A stretch of DNA of 64,000 nt from Spirochaetota bacterium (GCA_029907515.1 JARYLT010000001.1:1-64000); one strand, 5' to 3'; numbered from the stretch's first letter, positions 8,552-18,840 are shown. Notes: a model not told the origin generated them from the letters alone. Made by a program: numbers and translations.

Positions 8552-11230
8552 ATGAATAAATTATTAATAATAACGACCATTATACTGGTGGCGATAGTTC
8601 CTGTAAAAGCCCTGCCTGATGTCAGTGAAGACAGTAAACGAATATACTGTAATGGCAATTCACTCAATATTATAGAACAGTATGAAAAAGAAATAGTATC
8701 AGGGAAAGCATATCCCGCATTAATTCTGGCAGATAGTCATCATATACTTCAAGTTGCAGGTATCAATAAAACATTAATGTTGCTCAAAGAATTAATTAGG
8801 AGTGCTAATACAGATGCTGAAAAATTTTATGTTCAAGATATTACTACTCTACTTGAAGAACTAAGTAAAAAAGATACTACAAAAGCTAACAATCGATGGG
8901 ATATATACGATAATATCAAAGAAAGAATGCCAAGAAGCATTACATCCCTTCAATGCACAAATAACGCTTGTTTTTTATCCGGTAAAAATAAGATACGAGT
9001 ATCTCAATATCATAGTGGTTTTATCCCTGTTAAGCAATTTACCCAGGATTATAACACCATTGGCCTTTGCAGTGGGTCTTTTAAAGCCACTGTACCTGTT
9101 ACACTCAGGATTTATTCAAATATGGATTATGTATGTTATATTAACGGTAAAAAAATATGTGTAAATGCTCTGACAGATAAGAAAAAGCTGTTGCGAATGT
9201 TTCATATAGAATCTGAAGAAGGTTTTACGGTTGCACTATATTATAAACCAGTAGAAAACATGTTCTTGAAAATACAGTTTTATGATGATACCAACCAGAT
9301 AATACATTTACCTGATACAGAAAACACATTTTATCATGATGTCCGGTGGTATGAATCATATTATGAATATGAAAATCAATTACTTACACAATATAACAAT
9401 CAACGTTCTGGCGAAGCAGCTTTCCAGTTAGCACTGTTTTATGAATCGCTGCAAAGCATAGAAGCATTAAAATATTATAAAGAAGCTCTCCAATCAAACA
9501 ATGAGTTTATAGCCTGCAGATTCTTAGGTTTTTTGCTGGAACATGAAAACAAGGTTCCGGGATCTGATGTAGTAATGCAAACTGTACTTAAAAAAAATAA
9601 TGAAAAATATACATCAGTATTATGGCAAAATTACTATGATTATATTTATAAACGGAAATCTTTAGATGCTTTTCATGTGTATTATTTGCCTTTACTGACT
9701 CACCTGCTGCTTCGAGAAAAAGATGTACTGATTAAAAAAGGAGTCAATCTTGAACCTTTGCTTGAACAGTATCCTTTCAGTAACGATCTTAGCTATATAG
9801 TTGCTAAAATTGCTGCTTACCATGACATTACAAAAGCTATTAGTGTATTAGAATCAATACAAGAACCAGATGACAAAGAAATAGATTTATTGATACAATG
9901 GTATGAACAGAATGAGCAGCACGAATCGATAGTATCTATTGTTGAGAACAATAATATAGATAGATATTTTGATAATTATATACATGCCCTCATAGCATTA
10001 AAGAGATACAATGATGCAAAAAGTGCCTTGTTTAAAAGAATAGCTCAGGGTTTTGATTCACATGCATATGCCTTACTGGCAACAATAGCTGACCTTGAAG
10101 ATTCTGATGGGAGTATGTACCGGCAGAAGCATGAGGTGATAGTTTCCGGCATACCATGGCATAGTGATTATATGAAGAGTGTATTTGATGATTATGTGAA
10201 TAAAACTGTTTTTTCACGATTGGCCTTTGAAACTATCCACAGAAAATCGTTTGGGCTATTGTATTCCTGCTACGCATTAAGAATTATTGATAACACTGCA
10301 TATTGTTCTCTTTATGACCTGTATTATGCGAATAACCTGTCACAGATAAATGATTATACTTTTTCTAAAGATGTAACAATAACAGGATCTACAATATATC
10401 TGGTCAGTGAAAACGGAAAGATTGAAAAAAAAGAAATAAAAAATATAGACAATTCATTTCAAAAGGGCATTAAAGCATGTTTTGATAAAAACCAGAATAC
10501 CTATATTCTGGTAGAATTATCATTTATGATACACAAGAAATTACCGGTAATACACATCCAGCAGAATTATAATCTATCACAATTTGATATGGACATTATT
10601 GTTATTGATCCACAGGGCAATCCTACAATTACATCAGTAATGAAGGGCAATATTTCGAAAGGCGAGAATGGCATACAGCACATCAGATTTAATGCTGATG
10701 AGCTATCGACACATCATAACAGGAATTTTATGGTGATAGCACTTACACCTGAAAACCTGATTGAATGGATTAATGAAGAAAGTGTACATTTCAAAATTGC
10801 AGATTATTTTGTTACTGATACTGAATTAAACGGCAAGGTAGTTGAAGACAAGGTAGCAGAGCTTATGGGAAAATTGAAACAGTATACCATACATCCTAAT
10901 CCTTATACAAGCACATCGTTTTTACAGTTTGTGGGTTTAGGGAAAGGCACACAACTTGATGCAATACTGTATTCACGGTATATGCTGGCAAAAAATGGAA
11001 TCATGTCATATATTGCGCTTGGTTGTTCAAGTTCAAACAAATTTACTGAAAAGCTCAATAAGGATAATGGGTTATTCTTTGATACAGTGCTTCTGTATAT
11101 ACCGCTTTCCACTGAAAAAGGGATATGGTTTACCTGTGATGGCGCATATCCCTCTTCTGATAAAATTAATATTAATAATATTCTACTTGTTGTTGGTGAT
11201 GAGATTATTCTAAAATCTAAAAATAATTGA
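8552..11230 (+). CDS. Exported protein with helical repeats and a C-terminal domain resembling degenerate transglutaminase/DUF3857
   Basis: Signal peptide MNKLLIITTIILVAIVPVKALP; C-terminal GKGTQLDAILYSRYMLAKNGIMSYIALG...FFDTVLLYIPLSTEKGIWFTCDG. Confidence 0.6.
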   Translation: MNKLLIITTIILVAIVPVKALPDVSEDSKRIYCNGNSLNIIEQYEKEIVSGKAYPALILADSHHILQVAGINKTLMLLKELIRSANTDAEKFYVQDITTLLEELSKKDTTKANNRWDIYDNIKERMPRSITSLQCTNNACFLSGKNKIRVSQYHSGFIPVKQFTQDYNTIGLCSGSFKATVPVTLRIYSNMDYVCYINGKKICVNALTDKKKLLRMFHIESEEGFTVALYYKPVENMFLKIQFYDDTNQIIHLPDTENTFYHDVRWYESYYEYENQLLTQYNNQRSGEAAFQLALFYESLQSIEALKYYKEALQSNNEFIACRFLGFLLEHENKVPGSDVVMQTVLKKNNEKYTSVLWQNYYDYIYKRKSLDAFHVYYLPLLTHLLLREKDVLIKKGVNLEPLLEQYPFSNDLSYIVAKIAAYHDITKAISVLESIQEPDDKEIDLLIQWYEQNEQHESIVSIVENNNIDRYFDNYIHALIALKRYNDAKSALFKRIAQGFDSHAYALLATIADLEDSDGSMYRQKHEVIVSGIPWHSDYMKSVFDDYVNKTVFSRLAFETIHRKSFGLLYSCYALRIIDNTAYCSLYDLYYANNLSQINDYTFSKDVTITGSTIYLVSENGKIEKKEIKNIDNSFQKGIKACFDKNQNTYILVELSFMIHKKLPVIHIQQNYNLSQFDMDIIVIDPQGNPTITSVMKGNISKGENGIQHIRFNADELSTHHNRNFMVIALTPENLIEWINEESVHFKIADYFVTDTELNGKVVEDKVAELMGKLKQYTIHPNPYTSTSFLQFVGLGKGTQLDAILYSRYMLAKNGIMSYIALGCSSSNKFTEKLNKDNGLFFDTVLLYIPLSTEKGIWFTCDGAYPSSDKININNILLVVGDEIILKSKNN

Positions 11231-11232
11231 TA

Positions 11233-11328
11233 CTACTTAGCTAACTTTTTTGCCAGTAATTTTTTCTTTCTTTTGAGTCTTCGTTTTGCGCGTTTACGCT
11301 TAATGCGTGGATTATACTGCTTGCTCAT
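11233..11328 (-). CDS. 31-aa polybasic protein (not in ORF track)
   Basis: Reverse complement GGAGGATAAATAATTT-ATG encodes MSKQYNPRIKRKRAKRRLKRKKKLLAKKLAK*; good Shine-Dalgarno. Confidence 0.75.
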   Translation of the reverse strand: MSKQYNPRIKRKRAKRRLKRKKKLLAKKLAK

Positions 11329-11399
11329 AAATTATTTATCCTCCCTGAAATTATTACATAACACAGAAAAAATGATATCAGCTAATGTCAACTGATTTT

Positions 11400-12095
11400 T
11401 TATATTCCCCGGATTTCACAAAAGGTAGCAAATGTTTTTACAAACTGCTGGAATGAGTATAATATATCTTTGGGGTAAGGTTTAACTGTATGAAGTGATT
11501 CGTCAAGTGTGTGCTGGTTATGAAATTGCTGAAGATAATAATATTTTACAGTACCCACACGCTCTTTTATACTTTGAAGATCTTCAATAGTAACAAATCC
11601 TGGTACACAGGTTGTCCTTAGTTCAAAAGTTATATGGTGTTCTTTGAGTAGAGCAATAGATTCCATGATTAAATCAAATGGTAATTTTGTTTTTGTCAAT
11701 ACTGGATATTTTTCTGGTGATGTTTTAATATCTATTGCTACATAGTTAACCAGCTTTTGCGATAGTAATTTTTTCAACACTTGAGGCTGAAATCCATTAG
11801 TATCCAGTTTAACTTTTAAGCCTGTTTCTTTAACTTTTTCTAAAAAGGTAACTATACCCTTAGCAAGTGTTGGTTCTCCACCAGTAATGACAACACCACC
11901 AATAAGGTGCTTTCGTTTTTGGAGAAATTCCAGCACCTCATGGTTTGAATACTGTTGTAAATTACAATCATTGCACGCCAGGGATGCATTATGGCAGTAA
12001 AGACAGCGTAGATTGCATCCACCGGTAAAAAGGACAGTGCTGATAACCTGCGGAAAGTCAATGAGTGAGGTTTTTTGAATACCCCGAATATTCAT
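11400..12095 (-). CDS. nrdG: Anaerobic ribonucleotide reductase activating protein (radical SAM)
   Basis: GGCNLRCLYCHN radical-SAM motif; GGVVITGGEPTL; adjacent to nrdD. Confidence 0.9.
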   Translation of the reverse strand: MNIRGIQKTSLIDFPQVISTVLFTGGCNLRCLYCHNASLACNDCNLQQYSNHEVLEFLQKRKHLIGGVVITGGEPTLAKGIVTFLEKVKETGLKVKLDTNGFQPQVLKKLLSQKLVNYVAIDIKTSPEKYPVLTKTKLPFDLIMESIALLKEHHITFELRTTCVPGFVTIEDLQSIKERVGTVKYYYLQQFHNQHTLDESLHTVKPYPKDILYSFQQFVKTFATFCEIRGI

Positions 12096-12249
12096 GTGTT
12101 GCTACCTTAAATAATTCATCTTTCATAAACTCTTTTCTTTCATGAAATTCTTCCTGTTTACCTTTATTCCACTGATTAACTGGCCTGAAATACCCAACAA
12201 CCCTTGAATATACTTCAACAGGTATCTTTTTTTCGTGGTGCTTTTGCAT
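12058..12249 (-). CDS. Separate glycyl-radical C-terminal polypeptide of class III RNR
   Basis: VEVYSRVVGYFRPVNQWNKGKQEEFHERKEF is the NrdD C-terminal glycyl-radical motif; SD-like GGGGGTT upstream of ATG. Confidence 0.88.
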   Translation of the reverse strand: MQKHHEKKIPVEVYSRVVGYFRPVNQWNKGKQEEFHERKEFMKDELFKVATHEYSGYSKNLTH

Positions 12250-12290
12250 TACATAACCCCCGTTTAAAATTGTAAAAAAATATAAATTTT

Positions 12291-14366
12291 TTACTGCTGT
12301 ACCTGTGCTTCAATCTGCAATGGCTTACTATCTTCAATTTCGACATCTATACCAAACATCTCAAGTTCTTCTTTTGTATGCTCATATGGACAGAATTTAT
12401 GATTGCCCGGTATATACCCATGAACAGGGCAAATACTGAATGTTGGCGTAATGGTAAAATATGGTATATGATAGTTGTAAGCAATAGTCTTAACCAGAAG
12501 TTTAACCATCTGCGGATCATCAATCTTTTCACCGATAAAGCAATGAACTACTGTACCCCCGGTAAATTTTGACTGCAACTGATCCTGATGATCCAGTAAA
12601 TCAAATATATCATGAGCAAATCCTACTGGAGGATGAATTGAGTTGGTGTAATATGGTTCGTTTTTGCCGGATGTTATGATGTCCGGAAATCTATTCTTAT
12701 CATGGCGGGCAAACCGGTAACTTACTCCTTCGGCAGGGGTTGCTTCCAGATTATATAAATTGCCCGTTTCATGCTGATAGGTGGTAATTTTATCCCGCAT
12801 AAAGTCCAGAACCTGAGCAGTAAACTCTTTACCTTCTTCAGTTGTTATATCCTGACCTAAAAGATTGATGCAGGCTTCGTTCATACCAACAAGGCCAATC
12901 GTTGAGAAATGATTAACCCAGTATTTTTTAAATCGTTTATATACATCTCGCAAATAGAACTTTGTATAAGGATAAAGATTATTGGCAGTAAAGTTTTCCA
13001 GAACTTTACGCTTAATTTCCAATGAATTTCTTGCTAAATCCATTAAATGAGATAGGCTTTCAAAAAATTCATCTTTGGTTTTGGCAAGATATCCAAGACG
13101 CGGCATGTTGATAGTTACCACACCAATACTTCCGGTTAGCGGATTTGCACCAAAAAGTCCGCCACCACGCTTGCGCAATTCTCTGTTGTCAAGTCTAAGA
13201 CGGCAGCACATGGAACGTGCATCATCCGGATCCATATCCGAATTTACAAAGTTTGCAAAATAGGGTATGCCATATTTTGCAGTAATTTCCCATAGCAGGT
13301 TTATTGCAGGATTATCCCAGTCAAAATCTTTAGTTATATTGTACGTGGGTATGGGGAATGTAAAAATTCGATGGCGGGCATCGCCTTCAAGCATGCATTC
13401 AGCAAATGCGGTATTGAAAATATCCATCTCTTTCTGAAACTGTGCATATGTTTCGTTCATGAATTGTCCGCCAATGATCACATGTTCATCAGCTATAGAG
13501 TGGGGAACAGTAAGATCAAGTGTGACATTGGTAAACGGGGTCTGGAATCCTACACGGGTGGGTATATTCATGTTAAAAATAAATTCCTGCAGGCACTGTT
13601 TTACACCTGCATAATCCAGGTTATCGTAGCGTATGAATGGAGCCAGATACGTATCAAAGTTTGCAAAGGCCTGGGCACCGGCTGATTCACCCTGCAGGGT
13701 ATAGAAGAAATTAACTATCTGTCCCAATGCACTTCTGAAATGTTTTGCAGGTCTGCTTTCAACTTTGCCGGGGACACCACCAAAACCGGTTAGCAAAAGG
13801 TCACGTAAATCCCAGCCGACGCAGTATGCTGAAAGCAGGCCTAAATCATGTAAATGCAGATCACAGTTAACATGTGCATCTCTGATTTCGGGAGGATAAA
13901 TTCGTTCAAGCCAGTATTTAGCGGTTACTGCAGAAGCAATGTGATTGTTTAAACCCTGCAACGAATAGCTCATATTGCTGTTTTCGTTCACACGCCAGTC
14001 CGATCGGTCAAGGTAATCTTCGATAAGCTGAATACCTTCATTTAAAAGGCTTTTCCCTTCACGTATTTTGCGGTGCTGCTCACGGTACAGAATATAGGCT
14101 TTTGCAACTTTTGCATGACCTTTTTCTATGAGCATCTTCTCAACTAAATCCTGAACATTTTCAACTGTTGGAATATGTTCGCCCTTATATAAAAGTGACA
14201 ATATATCAACAACCGATTCAGCAATTTGAGCTGCAGTATTTCTATCAGTGCCACCAACAGCGCGGGCAGCCTTGAATATTGCTTCTGTAATCTTTTCTAT
14301 ATTAAAAGGAACTATCCTGCCATCCCGTTTTCTTATAAACTGGGGGCTAGCTTTTGAATCTGTCAT
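12291..14366 (-). CDS. nrdD: Anaerobic ribonucleoside-triphosphate reductase, catalytic part (N-terminal ATP-cone); lacks the glycyl-radical tail
   Basis: ATP-cone RKRDGRIVPFNIEKITEAI; FSICPVHGYIPGNHKFCP partial zinc-binding motif; ends without RVxGY. Confidence 0.93.
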   Translation of the reverse strand: MTDSKASPQFIRKRDGRIVPFNIEKITEAIFKAARAVGGTDRNTAAQIAESVVDILSLLYKGEHIPTVENVQDLVEKMLIEKGHAKVAKAYILYREQHRKIREGKSLLNEGIQLIEDYLDRSDWRVNENSNMSYSLQGLNNHIASAVTAKYWLERIYPPEIRDAHVNCDLHLHDLGLLSAYCVGWDLRDLLLTGFGGVPGKVESRPAKHFRSALGQIVNFFYTLQGESAGAQAFANFDTYLAPFIRYDNLDYAGVKQCLQEFIFNMNIPTRVGFQTPFTNVTLDLTVPHSIADEHVIIGGQFMNETYAQFQKEMDIFNTAFAECMLEGDARHRIFTFPIPTYNITKDFDWDNPAINLLWEITAKYGIPYFANFVNSDMDPDDARSMCCRLRLDNRELRKRGGGLFGANPLTGSIGVVTINMPRLGYLAKTKDEFFESLSHLMDLARNSLEIKRKVLENFTANNLYPYTKFYLRDVYKRFKKYWVNHFSTIGLVGMNEACINLLGQDITTEEGKEFTAQVLDFMRDKITTYQHETGNLYNLEATPAEGVSYRFARHDKNRFPDIITSGKNEPYYTNSIHPPVGFAHDIFDLLDHQDQLQSKFTGGTVVHCFIGEKIDDPQMVKLLVKTIAYNYHIPYFTITPTFSICPVHGYIPGNHKFCPYEHTKEELEMFGIDVEIEDSKPLQIEAQVQQ

Positions 14367-14642
14367 ATAAAAACTCCGTAAACGGTGAATTAGTATGAAT
14401 GATGAAAAAAACTATAATGCAATGGTTAAGGATTGCTTGCTGCTGGTATTTTTAAAAAACAGTGACATACTGAAACAAAAAAGTCAATAATTTTATGTCA
14501 CATAATAAAAATAATTTGCTATACATATATTAGTATAAATATGTATGTATATTCTTTAGTCAAGAAAAAATTAAATGGTAAAATTTTATTATTTTTCCGA
14601 TAGTATAGTGATATTAATCAGTAAAATATAAAAGGTAAAGCT

Positions 14643-15164
14643 ATGAGAATAAATAATGTAGCGATAGTTATATATTTAAGTGTTATTATGGCTTTGGGCA
14701 TGGCTATGGGGATGGTATATTCAGATGATAATTCACTTTTCTCAACTCTTGCGATAGCTCCTGAAGATGTGCCTCAAGGCTTTATATTTGGGAAAATACC
14801 TAATTTTGCAAAGAAGGTGTTCACTGGAAATCCATGTATTGTGAATTCAGATGGAATACGATTTTTAGCTTCCAAATTATATCCGGAAGGTAATGCTGCA
14901 AATATCAAGGGTATGTATGTTGCAATCATGGCTTCTGAATCAAGGCCGTACGGAGATGATCTGGTGTACTATCTGCTTGTTTTTAAAGATAGTAAAGCAG
15001 CTTCAGTTGAAATAAAAAAACTTCAGGATTATTATCAGTACAACAAAGACAGAATAGTCCTCATTACAAAAGACAACATTGCGCTATTGCTCTTTGCTGA
15101 TGATGTAGATAATTATAAATATATTGCAGAGTTGGGACAGAAATTACAGGAAAGACTCAACTAA
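14643..15164 (+). CDS. Exported hypothetical protein
   Basis: N-terminal hydrophobic signal; coherent ORF. Confidence 0.6.
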   Translation: MRINNVAIVIYLSVIMALGMAMGMVYSDDNSLFSTLAIAPEDVPQGFIFGKIPNFAKKVFTGNPCIVNSDGIRFLASKLYPEGNAANIKGMYVAIMASESRPYGDDLVYYLLVFKDSKAASVEIKKLQDYYQYNKDRIVLITKDNIALLLFADDVDNYKYIAELGQKLQERLN

Positions 15165-15565
15165 TAAATATTTTTTGTGATGAGCATCTCTTCTAATTCA
15201 TCTGCTTTTGCTGCAATATAAAATAGTGATTTCATAAATCGCTGTGGATCACAATCTTTTAGCAAAAGAGAATTCCTTAAAATCAATGTGTCATTGAGCA
15301 ATGCCAGGGCGCCATAATCAAGTGTACTGTTGAGCTTCAGTGCAAACTTGTACAGCTCAAATGATTCATTTTTTATAGTTCCTATAACTGAATAGTAATT
15401 TACAATCCTGTCTCCTGACTCATCTTTGTTCAGAGTAATTAAAATTTCCTGAGATCGGTCATTCTCAAATTCAATGGTTGTGGTATATGCACCCTCTTTT
15501 GTTTTATGAAATTTTAACTGAAATTCGGAAGCAATTGCTGCAATAAATCCATCAAATAATTCCAT
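15161..15565 (-). CDS. Hypothetical protein, possibly YbjN/CesT-like fold
   Basis: Coherent ORF; FALKLNSTLDYGALALLNDTLILRNSLLLKD is chaperone-like in pattern only. Confidence 0.5.
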   Translation of the reverse strand: MELFDGFIAAIASEFQLKFHKTKEGAYTTTIEFENDRSQEILITLNKDESGDRIVNYYSVIGTIKNESFELYKFALKLNSTLDYGALALLNDTLILRNSLLLKDCDPQRFMKSLFYIAAKADELEEMLITKNIY

Positions 15566-15591
15566 ACATCACCTTTTACTGTAATAATTTT

Positions 15592-16185
15592 TTAGGCCAA
15601 TAGTTTCTGAATATGCTCATACTGTAATGGTTTATGGGCATAAAAAACCATGGTCTGATTTTGTTCAATAGCACTTTTTATATTATTAATGTCTGGCGTA
15701 TCTGTACCTGCAGGATGGCTTAAAGCCATGTACATTTGCTTTTGTGTATTGTCAAGAATTTGTGCATGTGAGGTGAGTGTTTCATGTATTGCTTTCATTG
15801 ATGCTGTATCATTATTTTTTGCTGCGTTTCCCAATTGCTCAATGAGCTTTGTTGTTTCCTGCAATGTGTCAGATTGAGGAATATTTGGAACAGAAGCTGA
15901 ACCTGGTGAAAGGCGAGTAAAATAATTATGTATAGTTGCAATTTTAGCAAGGATTTCATTGTGGTCCTGAGGTGTAAATGCTTTCTGTATAAGTTCATAG
16001 GATATGTTTATAGCCATGGTAACAAGCTGATGGGCTTCGCTGATAATGGTATAGGCCGAAATAGCTTTTTTCAGTGAAGGATAAACCCGTATAGATTCCA
16101 CTGGTTGCTGTAGTTGAATACTTGCTTTTTTATGAGTAGCCAGTGATGCTTGTGGTACTACAGGTATGGTATTTGTTATTCTCAT
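15592..16185 (-). CDS. Hypothetical protein
   Basis: 197-aa ORF, same strand as its neighbour. Confidence 0.5.
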   Translation of the reverse strand: MRITNTIPVVPQASLATHKKASIQLQQPVESIRVYPSLKKAISAYTIISEAHQLVTMAINISYELIQKAFTPQDHNEILAKIATIHNYFTRLSPGSASVPNIPQSDTLQETTKLIEQLGNAAKNNDTASMKAIHETLTSHAQILDNTQKQMYMALSHPAGTDTPDINNIKSAIEQNQTMVFYAHKPLQYEHIQKLLA

Positions 16186-16636
16186 AGTTGCCCCCGATCA
16201 AATAAAAATGTATAGTATGTATACGATAATGTCAACAAGTATTTCTGGTGTATGTTTTGGCCATTTAGGAATTACCACTTTATAAGAGGTAGCCATATAT
16301 TCTGCTGTAGATACTTCAATGGATGAAAATAACACAAGAATGGCATGGTGACAATAGTATGAGCGCTTTGGATGAAGTATCTTAGCCTGCTGGAGTGTGG
16401 CCATCTCTGTTAAGGAAAGAAAGTGCTTCTTTAATTTACTTTGGGATAGCAATGACTTGATATGCTAAATTTAATTTATTAATAAAATGGATAAAAAACA
16501 ATATTGAAAATTAGGTAATGGTATTGTACTATTGCAGTAATTATGTTGTACGTGATTATTGATTTAAAAGGTGTTTTCAATCATACTATATCCTTGCCGT
16601 ATTTGGTAAAGGGATAAATATTATGGTAGAGTTTTT

Positions 16637-16834
16637 ATGAAAAAATTAGTAAGTATACTCTGTTGTATATGTATGATGAGTAGCATTTCATGCAAAAAGA
16701 AAGAAGAAAACAGAATACCCCGTGAGCAAATTCAGATTGATGGGGCACATGATTATTCATTAATATTTAAAGATATCATAGACAAAGAAAAAAAGGAACA
16801 ACAACGGTATAAAAAAGGTCCCTTTGATGAATAA
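16637..16834 (+). CDS. Small lipoprotein
   Basis: MKKLVSILCCICMMSSISCKKKE lipobox-like; overlaps next ORF. Confidence 0.55.
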   Translation: MKKLVSILCCICMMSSISCKKKEENRIPREQIQIDGAHDYSLIFKDIIDKEKKEQQRYKKGPFDE

Positions 16835-17489
16835 GCTCATTGAAATCCCTAAAGAGAGTTTAATTACCTATTGTCTGAATATACCACGGCCAGTAATGGA
16901 ATCATTTATCATCAGGGAAATCGTGAATCCTTTATGCAATGGTCATTCTACATTGTATCAAAAGCATTTTTCACTGTTTCATGCATTATACAGTATAAAA
17001 AATAACCCTGATTACTTTAACTATATGGTACATATTCATCCAATGCAAATAGTTATCAGGAACTATCCTGTAAATAATAAATGCATTGACTATAATCCCT
17101 TGACAGATAGTTTTTGTGGAAATCAAACCGTGGATGGAACATACTGTCCATTTCACTATACTTTTCATGCACCCTTTAGAGGGGATATGATATATGATCC
17201 GCTCAATGAGTTTTACAGTGACCCGTACAATATTAATTACGAATTTTCGGATGAATTAAAAAAAATATATAGTGGCTTTACAAAATATATTATTAATCGC
17301 AGGAAGGTTGAGCAGGCTCTATCATTTTTTTCATTTAGCGCTATGGAGCATTGTAATAAGGCATTACTACAAAAACGTTATCGTGAACTCGTGAAGAAAT
17401 ATCATCCTGATCATTACCAAGGTGATACAACAATGATTAAGGAAATTAATGCACACTATACCCTTTTAAAGGAAATTTTTGTAGTATAA
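16824..17489 (+). CDS. Protein with C-terminal J-domain
   Basis: LLQKRYRELVKKYHPDHYQGDTTMIKEINAHYTLLKEIF with HPD motif; central Cys/His cluster CIDYNPLTDSFCGNQTVDGTYCPFH. Confidence 0.75.
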   Translation: MMNKLIEIPKESLITYCLNIPRPVMESFIIREIVNPLCNGHSTLYQKHFSLFHALYSIKNNPDYFNYMVHIHPMQIVIRNYPVNNKCIDYNPLTDSFCGNQTVDGTYCPFHYTFHAPFRGDMIYDPLNEFYSDPYNINYEFSDELKKIYSGFTKYIINRRKVEQALSFFSFSAMEHCNKALLQKRYRELVKKYHPDHYQGDTTMIKEINAHYTLLKEIFVV

Positions 17490-17642
17490 TACTATATGAA
17501 GTGGCATTCATAAATATGATTTTTTTTGTAGCATTTTTAATAGTGAGCATACTAATGAACTTATAAAAGTATTTACTAAAACTGTATTGTTAAAAAGTTA
17601 TATGTGGTATAAGCGATAGTTACCATTATAAAGGAGTATACT

Positions 17643-18788
17643 ATGAAAAGAAGAGCATTCCAGATTATTCCAGTGTTAGTTCTGACAGGTGCCGTGCTTT
17701 TTGTGTTTAATAATTTTTCCTGTTCCAATAGCGGCCCATCGGCGTTTGGCAATAGCAGCAGTTCACCCCTGAAAGGAGACCAGGAAACAGCACGGGCTAT
17801 TGAGATTCAGGATACATTCAGAAAAATATATGAATTATACAAGGACAGAGTGGTATTTATTACTACTGAGCAGGTTGTTGAGTTGCCGCCAAATCCATTC
17901 TTTGATGATCCTTTTTTCAGGCAGTTTTTTGGTGTACCCCAGCAGAAATCACGCAAGCAAAAACGAAGTGGTTTGGGCAGTGGATTTGTGCTATCCAGTG
18001 ATGGATATATTTGCACAAATTATCATGTAATAGCCAATGTTGACTCAGTTAAGGTTAAAGTGAAAAATAAAGACTATAAAGCTACAGTAGTTGGTTATGA
18101 CCAGCGTACCGATTTAGCATTGCTGAAAATTAATCCTGATGAAAAACTGGAACCTGTATTTTTAGGTGATTCTGATCAGGTAAAGGTTGGTGATTGGGCT
18201 ATTGCTATAGGGAACCCATTTGGCCTTGACAGAACATTTACGGTTGGAGTCATAAGCGCAACAAGCCGCAAAGATGTTGATATGATGGGGGGTTCCCAGT
18301 CACATATTCAAACAGATGCCGCAATTAATCCGGGAAATTCCGGTGGACCACTGGTAAACATTAATGGTGAGGTTATTGGAATTAACAGGATGATCTATTC
18401 GCAAAGTGGTGGTTACATGGGAATCGGTTTTGCTATCCCTATTAATACAGCAAAGGCGGTACTTGAACAGCTTAAAAAATACAAGAAAGTAAAAACGGGG
18501 TACATAGGTGTACAGATAGTACCTTTAACAGAAGAGTATGCAAATGAATTAGGACTTAAGAATACAGAAGGTGCACTGGTTGGTGGTATTATGGAAGACA
18601 GCCCTGCAGAAAAGGCAGGGATCCAGCCAGGTGATGTAATATTATCAGTTGATGAAAAACCCATTAAAACCTATGAAGATCTGGTGGAAATCGTAAGCAA
18701 AACACCAATTGGCAAAACCTTAAAAATTGGTGTCTGGCGTAATAAATCTAAAATATATCTGTTTGTAACTGTTAAGGAAAGACCATAA
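17643..18788 (+). CDS. HtrA/DegP-type serine protease with PDZ domain
   Basis: TNYHVIANVD, DLALLKI, GNSGGPL catalytic triad; C-terminal PDZ. Confidence 0.95.
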   Translation: MKRRAFQIIPVLVLTGAVLFVFNNFSCSNSGPSAFGNSSSSPLKGDQETARAIEIQDTFRKIYELYKDRVVFITTEQVVELPPNPFFDDPFFRQFFGVPQQKSRKQKRSGLGSGFVLSSDGYICTNYHVIANVDSVKVKVKNKDYKATVVGYDQRTDLALLKINPDEKLEPVFLGDSDQVKVGDWAIAIGNPFGLDRTFTVGVISATSRKDVDMMGGSQSHIQTDAAINPGNSGGPLVNINGEVIGINRMIYSQSGGYMGIGFAIPINTAKAVLEQLKKYKKVKTGYIGVQIVPLTEEYANELGLKNTEGALVGGIMEDSPAEKAGIQPGDVILSVDEKPIKTYEDLVEIVSKTPIGKTLKIGVWRNKSKIYLFVTVKERP

Positions 18789-18840
18789 ATGTTTTATAGT
18801 GTATGCAATTAACAATAAGTGATAGATAACTGTATGGATC

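Noticed and set aside
12250-12290. Sequencing frameshift joining nrdD to the small ORF
   Set aside because: Both chains carry unique extra residues at the break and the small ORF has its own SD; kept as a real split pending read checks.
16198-16452. 84-aa minus-strand ORF
   Set aside because: No motif, no clear RBS, low-complexity C-terminus; could be a decayed gene but unsupported.
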